DNA of 5,160 nucleotides. It comes from Bacteroidota bacterium (GTDB lineage Bacteria; Bacteroidota; Bacteroidia; Chitinophagales; Chitinophagaceae). The notes under the pieces were generated by a model, which was not told where the DNA came from, did no database searches, and saw only the letters and a program-made list of their open reading frames with translations. This document shows, one piece after another, positions 1 to 4,736 of the stretch. A program made the position numbers and the translations under genes. Each line of letters starts with the position of its first letter. Within the stretch, counting starts at the first letter, position 1. Where the stretch lies: contig JAEVYV010000079.1 in NCBI GenBank assembly GCA_023392575.1, positions 1 through 5,160 of the forward strand, in the 5' to 3' direction.

Positions 1-702
1 GGCATGGGTTTCCACCAACTCCTTCAAAACAGCATCGGTATCATTGTAAATAAGATGCCCGTGTTTTTCGATCTTATCAATAAAAATTTTGAATTGCTCC
101 AGGTAATTTTCAAAAGTGGGAAACACATTAATGTGATCCCAGGCGATGCCGGTGATAACGGCAATGTGAGGGAACAAAAAATGAAACTTGGGCTGTTTTT
201 CCACCACGCTGGCCGGGTATTCATCTCCTTCGCACACAATCACCGGCGCATCGGTAATTTTTACCGATTGGGCAAACCCCTGAAGCCGGGCGCCAACCAG
301 GTAATCAAACTCTTTTCCGTCCTCCCGCAGCACATGCATGATCATGGACGTGGTGGTGGTTTTTCCATGACTGCCGCCAACCACAACCCGGGTTTTGTTT
401 TGGCTTTCGCGAAAAACATACTCGGGAAAAGAATAAACCGGCAAGCCCAGTTCCTTGGCCTGTAAAAGCTCTGGATTGTCGGCCCTGGCATGCATGCCCA
501 AAATAACCGCATCCAGGGTTGGGTCAATTTTTTGGGGATCCCAGCCAATCTGTTCCGGCAAAATGCCTTCCGCCGCCAGATTGCTTTTAGCCGGTTCAAA
601 AATCTCGTCGTCGCTGCCCGTGACCTGGTAGCCCTTTCGCTTCAAGGCTATGGCCAGTTGGTGCATCACACTGCCTCCTATGGAAATAAAATGGATCTTC
701 AT
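1..702 (-). CDS. mpl: Mpl/MurC-type peptidoglycan ligase, 3' part missing
   Basis: This is the N-terminal 234 residues of a Mur ligase; the reading frame is open through the left edge, so roughly half of a typical 450-residue protein is outside the window. Residues 3-12 (IHFISIGGSV) form the N-terminal nucleotide-binding fold. GMHARADNPEL (69-79), the ATP-binding loop GGSHGKTTTTS (109-119), EGDEY (158-162) and AWDHINVFPT (187-196) follow in the order expected of the family. The wording is closer to Mpl, which ligates recycled L-Ala-gamma-D-Glu-mDAP tripeptide to UDP-MurNAc in the cytoplasm, than to MurC, which adds L-Ala; in Bacteroidota this paralogue is often annotated simply as peptidoglycan synthetase. 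The choice of Mpl over MurC is from recalled family resemblance. The ATG at 702 is preferred because the Rossmann strand begins immediately after it; no Shine-Dalgarno is visible. The gene is divergent from the small lipoprotein gene at 878. Confidence 0.9.
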   Translation of the reverse strand, partial: MKIHFISIGGSVMHQLAIALKRKGYQVTGSDDEIFEPAKSNLAAEGILPEQIGWDPQKIDPTLDAVILGMHARADNPELLQAKELGLPVYSFPEYVFRESQNKTRVVVGGSHGKTTTTSMIMHVLREDGKEFDYLVGARLQGFAQSVKITDAPVIVCEGDEYPASVVEKQPKFHFLFPHIAVITGIAWDHINVFPTFENYLEQFKIFIDKIEKHGHLIYNDTDAVLKELVETHA

Positions 703-722
703 TTGTGGATTTAAACTTTGTT

Positions 723-730
723 AAAAAATA
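723..730 (-). promoter_or_regulatory. possible -7 element for mpl
   Basis: On the minus strand the octamer TATTTTTT matches the Bacteroidota -7 consensus TAnnTTTG at seven of eight positions. It would place a transcript start roughly 15 nt before the mpl ATG at 702. No well-spaced TTG/TTTG -33 element is obvious, so this is a weak prediction. Confidence 0.25.
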
Positions 731-823
731 CCGGGAATAATCAATCAACCGCCTTTCTGCCCAATTGGCCTGCTTATGGATTGGAATAGACTACAGGCGC
801 CTTTCATTTAAGGTTTTCATGGC

Positions 824-831
824 TATATTTG
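824..831 (+). promoter_or_regulatory. -7 element (TATATTTG) for the small lipoprotein/brxC unit
   Basis: TATATTTG is a full match to the Bacteroidota -7 consensus TAnnTTTG. A degenerate -33 candidate (TTTC, 802-805) lies 18 bp upstream. The predicted leader to the ATG at 878 is about 40 nt. The position fits a transcript covering the small lipoprotein gene and the bacilliredoxin gene 18 bp after it. Confidence 0.45.
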
Positions 832-877
832 CATAATATACGGCAAATTAAGCCGTTTTAATCCAAACATATTTGTT

Positions 878-1012
878 ATGAAAAACAAAACTTTTCCCCT
901 TACCTTACTGCTTGCCGCCGCCCTTATTTTTGCTTCATGTGCCCGCAAGGGATATGGGTGCCCCTCTACCGTTTCCATACAAAAACCTACTGTCGAGAGA
1001 AACAACATTTAA
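878..1012 (+). CDS. 44-residue small lipoprotein, function unknown
   Basis: The frame starts at an ATG behind an A/T-rich leader and ends at TAA. The product has a basic start (MKNK), a hydrophobic stretch (residues 6-18, PLTLLLAAALIF after Phe6) and a lipobox-like FASC with the predicted lipidated cysteine at position 21, so the mature lipopeptide is only about 24 residues. The mature part begins CARKGYGCPST and holds a second cysteine (Cys28). Tiny lipoproteins with a KG-x-GCP motif are something I associate with Bacteroidota, but I cannot name a function. Because residue +2 is Ala rather than a run of acidic residues, surface export is not indicated; retention in the periplasm is an inference. 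It lies 18 bp upstream of the brxC-like gene on the same strand, so co-transcription is likely. The canonical signal peptide and the well-placed promoter element argue that it is a real gene despite its size. Confidence 0.78.
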   Translation: MKNKTFPLTLLLAAALIFASCARKGYGCPSTVSIQKPTVERNNI

Positions 1013-1030
1013 TTTTTAAAATTATTGTGT

Positions 1031-1366
1031 ATGCATTGGATTCATCTGACCGATGAAGAGCAGTTGAAACAGATTGTATGTAAATCGCAAAACAGGCCTC
1101 AGGTTATTTTTAAGCACAGCACCCGGTGTTCCATCAGTTCTGTGGCCCTGCAACGCTTGCAGAAGGCAGACCAACCCTTTGATATTGATTTTTATTTTCT
1201 AGACCTGATTGCTTTCAGAGGCTTGTCCAACAAAGTTTCTGAGGTTTTTCAGGTAACCCACGAATCGCCCCAGGTACTGGTGATTAAAGACGGCGATTGC
1301 ATCTACGATGAAAGCCATCTTGCCATCTCTATGAACGAGATCGTGGAAAGCGCCCATGCTGCTTAA
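1031..1366 (+). CDS. ytxJ: YtxJ/BrxC-type monothiol bacilliredoxin
   Basis: The 111-residue product matches the single-domain thioredoxin-fold family represented by Bacillus YtxJ (BrxC), which reduces bacillithiol mixed disulfides on cytoplasmic proteins. The core beta strand PQVIFKHSTRCSIS (23-36) carries the presumed active cysteine, Cys33. A Ser-Pro at 79-80 before VLVIKDG (82-88) fits the cis-proline loop. Other cysteines are at 17 and 90. The familiar motif in this family is TCPIS; here it reads RCSIS, with Ser after the cysteine instead of Pro. A TTG six bases upstream (1025) is in frame, but the ATG at 1031 is preferred. It follows the small lipoprotein gene by 18 bp and precedes osmC, giving a local pair of thiol/peroxide genes. 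Many Bacteroidota are known to make bacillithiol, so the assignment is biologically consistent. No bsh genes are in view. Confidence 0.9.
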   Translation: MHWIHLTDEEQLKQIVCKSQNRPQVIFKHSTRCSISSVALQRLQKADQPFDIDFYFLDLIAFRGLSNKVSEVFQVTHESPQVLVIKDGDCIYDESHLAISMNEIVESAHAA

Positions 1367-1381
1367 GGCCATCAAACTTAT

Positions 1382-1431
1382 TCGCCCCGGGTTTCTTGCT
1401 ACCAACCGGTAGCTGAAGACGTCCGGGGCGA
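1382..1431 (+). terminator. long imperfect hairpin after ytxJ, possible terminator
   Basis: The outer stem is nine perfect pairs (TCGCCCCGG, 1382-1390, with CCGGGGCGA, 1423-1431). It continues through two G-U pairs, one mismatch, four pairs (1394-1397 with 1416-1419) and a two-base bulge into a six-pair inner stem (GCTACC, 1398-1403, with GGTAGC, 1408-1413) closed by the loop AACC. The hairpin starts 16 nt after the ytxJ stop codon, a typical terminator position. The tail (TTGCATTTG) is not a clean U-tract on either strand, so it could instead be an RNA-stabilising 3' structure or a short palindromic repeat. Confidence 0.5.
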
Positions 1432-1497
1432 TTGCATTTGGGCCGTACCTCTAAAGAAATTAGACTTCAACGGGCCCGACTTCGGGCAAATTATCCT

Positions 1498-1505
1498 TAG
1501 CTTTG
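1498..1505 (+). promoter_or_regulatory. -7 element (TAGCTTTG) for osmC
   Basis: TAGCTTTG matches the Bacteroidota -7 consensus TAnnTTTG completely and would give a leader of about 25 nt, rich in A and C, before the osmC ATG at 1535. No TTG is found at the usual -33 spacing. Instead a GC-rich hairpin (GCCCG 1474-1478 with CGGGC 1483-1487, loop ACTT) occupies that place, so activation by another factor is conceivable. Confidence 0.4.
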
Positions 1506-1534
1506 TTTTCCTTTAACCCAAACAACAAAATACT

Positions 1535-1945
1535 ATGGTACGCAACGCAACTGCCGTTTGGAACGGCGCAGGAAAAACAGGCAATGGTCATTTAACAACA
1601 GCAAGCAAGGTTTTAAGTCAAACAGCTTACTCCTTCACCTCCCGGTTTGAAAACGGAGAAGGAACCAATCCGGAAGAACTGGTGGCAGCGGCACACGCGG
1701 GTTGCTTTACCATGAAACTGAGTTTCGTACTGGGCGAAGCCGGCTTTACACCCGACAGCCTTGAAACCAAATGCGAAATCACTTTTGAAAACGGAGCGGT
1801 TACCAAATCGCACCTCGTTGTCCAGGGAAAAGTTCCCGGCATCAGCAAGGAAAAATTTGACGAATGTGTGAAAAACGCAGAGCAAAACTGCCCCATCTCC
1901 AAGCTATTGAATACGGCTATTTCTTCCGAAGCTAGTTTAGCATAA
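1535..1945 (+). CDS. osmC: OsmC-family peroxiredoxin (organic hydroperoxide reductase)
   Basis: The 136-residue product is full length for OsmC, a cytoplasmic homodimer that reduces organic hydroperoxides and H2O2 with a pair of reactive cysteines. The two cysteines are Cys57 in AAAHAGCFTM (51-60) and Cys119 in QNCPISKLL (117-125). The supporting arginine is probably Arg37 in TSRFENGEGTNPEEL, followed by the glutamates at 47-48. The GEGTNPEELVAAAHAGCF stretch and LGEAGFTP (66-73) are very close to what I recall of Escherichia coli OsmC, and favour OsmC over the Ohr subgroup. The ATG at 1535 gives the usual short N-terminus before the first strand. The gene appears to be transcribed alone, from a promoter-like element at 1498 to a terminator at 1947. 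It sits downstream of a bacilliredoxin gene, consistent with oxidative-stress function. Confidence 0.95.
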   Translation: MVRNATAVWNGAGKTGNGHLTTASKVLSQTAYSFTSRFENGEGTNPEELVAAAHAGCFTMKLSFVLGEAGFTPDSLETKCEITFENGAVTKSHLVVQGKVPGISKEKFDECVKNAEQNCPISKLLNTAISSEASLA

Positions 1946-1946
1946 G

Positions 1947-1989
1947 ATAAAAGGAAATAGCTGCTTCACCGGCAGCTATTTCCTTTTAT
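1947..1989. terminator. bidirectional terminator between osmC and the lipoprotein gene
   Basis: Two 18-base arms (1947-1964 and 1972-1989) are perfectly complementary around a seven-base loop (TTCACCG). The core is GGAAATAGCTGC with GCAGCTATTTCC, flanked by A4 on one side and T4 on the other, so each strand ends in a short U-run. It begins directly after the osmC stop codon on the plus strand. On the minus strand it covers the last four sense codons and the TAG (1976-1978) of the convergent lipoprotein gene. Confidence 0.88.
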
Positions 1990-2878
1990 AAAAATACAGG
2001 TTGACACTGCTTCCAAAGCCTTTCTCGCTTAACGTAAAAAAGCCGCTGTTGTCCGCAGCAAAAGTTACCGCCTCGCCCATCGGCTCCATTTTGTACGCAA
2101 GTTTTGTGTACTCTTTTTGTATACTTTGTTCCACACTTTCCCCGGGTTTTCTGGTATAATAAAAAAGAGCAGGATAGGTTTTTATGATGATTTCCTTGCC
2201 GTCGGCCGATATGGCAGCCCCCACCACGCCGCTATACGGCAGGCTGGCTACCAGTTCGGCTGTATTTACATCGGTAAACGAATAAGGATAGGCGATTTTA
2301 TACAGCCGGGAGGGCTTGTCTCTTTTGGTGATGATGTAAATCTCCTTGGAATCTGGATCCACCAAAAATGCCTCTGCATCGTGTGAGCCATCGGCATAGC
2401 GGAAGCGGATTTTTTGGGCGCCGATCACCGTGTCGGTGGTTAAGGCGGGCTCGGGAAACTTGTAAAAGCCATACTCTGTATAGGTTTGCGCATTGTCGCC
2501 GGTCTCGGCTATAAAAATCTCGTTGCCGGCCAGGGTCATGTCTTCCCAATCCCGGTTGGAAGCGCCTTTTATGTAAATTCTCTTTACGAGTGTGCCATCG
2601 TGTTTGATAAGACATAACTGCGGGGGATGACCGCTGTCTTCTTGTCCCCAAATATATCCGGGATTCCGCTTGCTGTCTGCAATGCCCGATATTTCGTTTA
2701 CGGCCGGATTTAGTTTTTTAACCGTGGGAATGGAATCAAACACCATTATATTATCAGCTTCAACAGACGTTTTTTGACAAGAGGAAAACGAAACCAATTG
2801 TATATAGGTGCTAAAAAGAGGAAGCAGTGTGAACAGAAGGTATTTTTTTGCCTTGCCAAAGTTAAATTCCGGTTTCAT
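1976..2878 (-). CDS. lipoprotein with predicted beta-propeller, function unknown
   Basis: The 300-residue product has a basic start, a hydrophobic segment (residues 13-33) and a cysteine at 34 in SFSSCQK. That cysteine fits a relaxed lipobox with Phe at -3, so it is probably an envelope lipoprotein; a plain signal peptide or anchor is the alternative. The mature part has repeated strand-rich blocks typical of a propeller: SGIADSKRNPGYIWGQEDSG (64-83), DWEDM (110-114) with FIAETGDN (122-129), YGFYKFPEP (136-144), DAEAFLVDP (167-175), YIITKRD (181-187), and GEAVTFAADNSGFFTLSE (268-285). I recall the NPG-x-x-W...DSG / DWEDM / GDN pattern from secreted bacterial proteins of unknown function, and the acidic triads suggest metal or substrate binding. 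No enzyme activity can be assigned. It is convergent to osmC and shares its terminator. The ATG at 2878 is the natural start, as it leaves the signal segment intact. Confidence 0.82.
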   Translation of the reverse strand: MKPEFNFGKAKKYLLFTLLPLFSTYIQLVSFSSCQKTSVEADNIMVFDSIPTVKKLNPAVNEISGIADSKRNPGYIWGQEDSGHPPQLCLIKHDGTLVKRIYIKGASNRDWEDMTLAGNEIFIAETGDNAQTYTEYGFYKFPEPALTTDTVIGAQKIRFRYADGSHDAEAFLVDPDSKEIYIITKRDKPSRLYKIAYPYSFTDVNTAELVASLPYSGVVGAAISADGKEIIIKTYPALFYYTRKPGESVEQSIQKEYTKLAYKMEPMGEAVTFAADNSGFFTLSEKGFGSSVNLYFYKRK

Positions 2879-3057
2879 AAAGGGAAAATACGTGCTTAAA
2901 CAGGCATTACCAAGCTCATCGCTACTTTCTTCACATGCAACACTGCTGCTGGCCCAACTTTTGAATCGAAAAAAATACTAAGAACTTTTACCTAACAGCC
3001 CGATAATTTTTTATCTACTTTTCAAGTAGTTACATTGCGCACCCAAAACTCAAAATC

Positions 3058-3273
3058 ATGCGATTTGAGGCCGTTGTACACAACACCCATTACAGCTTTA
3101 GCTTCATCAACAATACATCCGTCTTAATATCGACCGACAATGCAGAATACATTTTGTACAAAAACAAGCAGTGGTGCTGCGCCGATATGATCAACGAAAA
3201 ACTTCTTAAAAGCCTGGGAAATGCTATAGAAGACCATTTAAGCGCTGGCGTTCCTGATCACAAATACTTGTAA
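3058..3273 (+). CDS. small hypothetical protein, 71 residues
   Basis: I do not recognise a named family. The product begins with alternating strand-like segments (MRFEAVVHNTHYSFSFI, then SVLIST and EYILYKNKQW) and ends in a likely helix (MINEKLLKSLGNAIEDHL, 44-61), giving a compact beta-rich fold with a terminal helix. Adjacent cysteines occur at 40-41 (QWCCAD). There is no signal peptide or membrane segment, so it is probably cytoplasmic. Codon use and amino-acid composition look normal for the window. A promoter-like TACTTTTC with a small palindrome lies 30-45 bp upstream. Its last 16 bases overlap the 3' end of the convergent gene at 3258-3482. I have a vague memory of similar short proteins in Chitinophagaceae, which is not evidence. 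Confidence 0.65.
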   Translation: MRFEAVVHNTHYSFSFINNTSVLISTDNAEYILYKNKQWCCADMINEKLLKSLGNAIEDHLSAGVPDHKYL

Positions 3274-3482
3274 ACTCTGTCTTTATAATCGGTTAATTCA
3301 TCCAGCGTTCTTAGTTCATCAAATTTTTCAATGTTTCCGCTGTGCTGTCGCCTGGTAAGCAACACGCTTTTTCCATTTACAATGGCCTGCTTTGCCCTGT
3401 CGAAAACCCTCTCCAGCTCAATCATATTGTTAATGGTCTGCCATTCTTCAATATCGTTCACATTGATGATGTAATCCTGCAT
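3258..3482 (-). CDS. small hypothetical protein, 74 residues
   Basis: The product is charged and soluble, without a signal peptide. It has an N-terminal strand-like stretch (MQDYIINVND), a helix (MIELERVFDRAKQAIVNGKSV, about 20-40), a strand with two arginines (VLLTRRQ, 40-46) and an acidic C-terminal helix (EKFDELRTLDELTDYKDRVYKYL, 52-74). I know no function. The case for a real gene is the best-formed promoter in the window directly upstream (TTTG, 21 bp, TAGATTTG) with a leader of about 18 nt ending AAAGGAAACAA before the ATG at 3482. It is divergent from hpf and overlaps the convergent 71-residue gene by 16 bp at the 3' end. Confidence 0.7.
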   Translation of the reverse strand: MQDYIINVNDIEEWQTINNMIELERVFDRAKQAIVNGKSVLLTRRQHSGNIEKFDELRTLDELTDYKDRVYKYL

Positions 3483-3490
3483 TTGTTTCC

Positions 3491-3547
3491 TTTTGCTGAG
3501 TTTGCAAATCTATGTCCATTCAATAATTCTCAGCAAACTCAGCAAAA
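3491..3547. repeat. 15-bp inverted repeat with a tandem 9-bp unit, between divergent genes
   Basis: TTTTGCTGAGTTTGC (3491-3505) is perfectly inverted as GCAAACTCAGCAAAA (3533-3547), with 27 bp between the arms. The right arm is part of an exact tandem duplication of CTCAGCAAA (3529-3537 and 3538-3546). The left arm holds one and a half copies of the same unit in inverse orientation. It lies in the 106-bp spacer between the start of the 74-residue gene and hpf, so a shared operator is a reasonable inference. Confidence 0.8.
3505..3537 (-). promoter_or_regulatory. -33/-7 promoter of the 74-residue gene, built on the repeat
   Basis: On the minus strand, TTTG (3537-3534) is followed after 21 bp by TAGATTTG (3512-3505). 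Both elements match the Bacteroidota consensus, and the spacing is within the usual 17-23 bp range. The TTTG of the -33 element comes from the right arm of the inverted repeat, and the last base of the -7 element enters the left arm. The predicted leader is about 18 nt. A protein bound to the repeat would cover both polymerase contacts. Confidence 0.55.
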
Positions 3548-3568
3548 AAGTACTGGTATGATAATGGC

Positions 3569-3588
3569 AACTTTTTCTTAAAAAAGTT
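3569..3588 (+). promoter_or_regulatory. hairpin abutting the hpf start codon
   Basis: AACTTTTT (3569-3576) and AAAAAGTT (3581-3588) form a perfect eight-pair A/T-rich stem with the four-base loop CTTA, ending at the base before the hpf ATG. It may limit ribosome access, or it may be incidental in an A/T-rich leader. No clear -7 element for hpf was found, so it is not certain that the stem is wholly transcribed. Confidence 0.4.
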
Positions 3589-3906
3589 ATGGACGTGATC
3601 ATACAATCGCTTGGATTTAAAGCTGGCACCGAACTGGAATCATACATTCGCCAAAAACTGGAAAAGCTAACGCCCAATGAACACATCGTCCGGGCAAATG
3701 TTACCCTGTTTTTAGGGCCCGACCGGGCCACGCCAAACACTTATTGTGAAATCCGCCTGGAAGTGCCCGGCAACGATCTTTTTGTAAAAGAACAGAGTGC
3801 GGCGTTCGAACAATCGGCAGATGCTGCGGTAAACAAACTTCAGGGCATGCTTAGAAAAGCCAAAGAAAAACAGGTGGATCAATTGCACGGCAGAATCACG
3901 GATTAG
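3589..3906 (+). CDS. hpf: ribosome hibernation promoting factor (HPF/RaiA family)
   Basis: The 105-residue product fits the short HPF/YfiA family, which binds the 30S subunit near the mRNA channel and holds ribosomes inactive during stationary phase or starvation. The fold order is visible: a first strand MDVIIQSLGF, a helix ELESYIRQKLEKL (15-27), strands RANVTLFLG (35-43) and TYCEIRLEVPGNDLFVKEQ (51-69), and a second long helix FEQSADAAVNKLQGMLRKAKEKQ (73-95) rich in Lys/Arg at its end. It lacks the C-terminal dimerisation domain of long HPF, so it would belong to the short form, whose 100S formation in gamma-proteobacteria needs RMF; whether that holds here is unknown. The ATG at 3589 is preferred because the beta-1 strand starts there. 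The gene is divergent from the 74-residue gene and is followed by a terminator-like hairpin. Confidence 0.9.
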   Translation: MDVIIQSLGFKAGTELESYIRQKLEKLTPNEHIVRANVTLFLGPDRATPNTYCEIRLEVPGNDLFVKEQSAAFEQSADAAVNKLQGMLRKAKEKQVDQLHGRITD

Positions 3907-3913
3907 AGATGAC

Positions 3914-3949
3914 AACCGGCCTCTTTTAAAGAGGCTAGTTGATTCTTTT
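3914..3949 (+). terminator. terminator-like hairpin after hpf
   Basis: GCCTCTT (3919-3925) and AAGAGGC (3929-3935) pair perfectly around TTA. The stem extends outward by a G-U pair, one mismatch and AAC/GTT (3914-3916 with 3938-3940). The tail GATTCTTTT is moderately T-rich. It lies eight bases after the hpf stop codon and before the ecsC-like gene, suggesting separate transcription of the two. Confidence 0.6.
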
Positions 3950-3965
3950 ATGGCAGCGAAACCAG

Positions 3966-3973
3966 GAACTTTG
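3966..3973 (+). promoter_or_regulatory. possible -7 element for the EcsC-family gene
   Basis: GAACTTTG matches TAnnTTTG at all fixed positions but the first, and would give a leader of about 12 nt before the ATG at 3990. A TTG at 3939-3941 lies 24 bp upstream, slightly too far for a standard -33 element. Confidence 0.3.
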
Positions 3974-3989
3974 CGGTCAAACAAATTGT

Positions 3990-4730
3990 ATGAGCTATGA
4001 ACAGATGGCATACAGGGAGCTGAAAGCCTGGCAAAAGCAAATGATGCAAAACCCCTCTTTGCTGGACAAGCTTTCCAAAAAAATGCAAACCAAACTAAAC
4101 AGCTTTATTCCAGAGAAAATACACCTAGTTGTTACCACCACCATCAAGCAAATGACCCGGGGTGTTTTGTTTGGCGCTGGATACACCACCAAACCACCCG
4201 CCCTGATTCATTCGCTGGCGGAAACGGAAGAACAAGTGCTGCAACTAATTACTGCGTACAAACGAACCGCATCGGTTGAGGGCGGCATTACCGGAGCCGG
4301 AGGAATTTTGCTGGGCCTTGCCGATTTCCCCATCCTCATCACTCTTAAATTGAAAATGCTGTTTGACATTGCCACCCTTTATGGCTTTGATGTAAAAGAT
4401 TATAAGGAACGCCTGTACCTTCTGCACATTTTTGGACTTGCCTTCAGCAGTCAGCAGCACCGGCGTCAATTGTACGAACACACGCAGGACTGGGATCTCA
4501 AAAAGGAAAAACTTCCCAACGACATCCACCAGTTTGACTGGAGAGGTTTTCAGCAGGAATACCGCGACTATATAGACCTTGCAAAAATGGCCCAATTGAT
4601 CCCGGGCATTGGCGCAGTGGTTGGCCTGGTAGTCAACTACAAGCTAATTAAAAAACTGGGACATACGGCCATGAACGCCTATCGCATGCGCTTGTTCTCA
4701 AAAAATTCAATCGGTACAATTATGCGTTAA
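3990..4730 (+). CDS. EcsC-family protein
   Basis: The 246-residue product resembles the EcsC family, named for the third gene of the Bacillus ecs ABC-transporter operon; the molecular role of EcsC is not established. The recognisable core is a Gly-rich segment VEGGITGAGGILLGLADFP (96-114) leading into the hydrophobic stretch ILITLKLKMLFDIATLYGFD (115-134), followed by ERLYLLHIFGLAF (140-152). A second apolar, Gly-rich segment LIPGIGAVVGLVVNYKLI (203-220) lies near the C-terminus. These may associate with the membrane. The N-terminal 60 residues are helical and basic. An in-frame TTG at 3939 would add 17 residues, but the ATG at 3990 is preferred because the extra residues would lie across the promoter-like element and terminator tail. 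No ecsA or ecsB homologue is adjacent. It converges with the DUF92 gene with only six bases between stop codons. Confidence 0.86.
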   Translation: MSYEQMAYRELKAWQKQMMQNPSLLDKLSKKMQTKLNSFIPEKIHLVVTTTIKQMTRGVLFGAGYTTKPPALIHSLAETEEQVLQLITAYKRTASVEGGITGAGGILLGLADFPILITLKLKMLFDIATLYGFDVKDYKERLYLLHIFGLAFSSQQHRRQLYEHTQDWDLKKEKLPNDIHQFDWRGFQQEYRDYIDLAKMAQLIPGIGAVVGLVVNYKLIKKLGHTAMNAYRMRLFSKNSIGTIMR

Positions 4731-4736
4731 TGGTAT

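Noticed and set aside
4..465. Long plus-strand open frame opposite mpl
   Set aside because: It is antisense to a clearly recognisable Mur ligase and its product resembles no protein; it arises from the codon pattern of the real gene.
761..768. Palindrome CCAATTGG in the mpl/lipoprotein spacer
   Set aside because: Eight bases of symmetry without extension are expected by chance and no second copy is nearby.
1025..1030. TTG start two codons upstream of the ytxJ ATG
   Set aside because: ATG at 1031 gives a typical N-terminus; TTG would add only two residues, and nothing in the leader favours it.
2298..2651. Open frame of 117 codons in another frame inside the lipoprotein gene
   Set aside because: The product is Arg/His-rich and lacks plausible domains, while the in-phase lipoprotein frame is coherent over its full length.
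2883..2913. Minus-strand TTG, 20 bp, TATTTTCC upstream of the lipoprotein gene
   Set aside because: Spacing is good but the -7 element has two mismatches and the predicted start would fall almost on the ATG, leaving no leader.
3939..3989. TTG start adding 17 residues to the EcsC-family protein
   Set aside because: The added stretch overlaps the terminator tail of hpf and a promoter-like element, and its sequence does not look like family N-terminus; ATG at 3990 is the better start.
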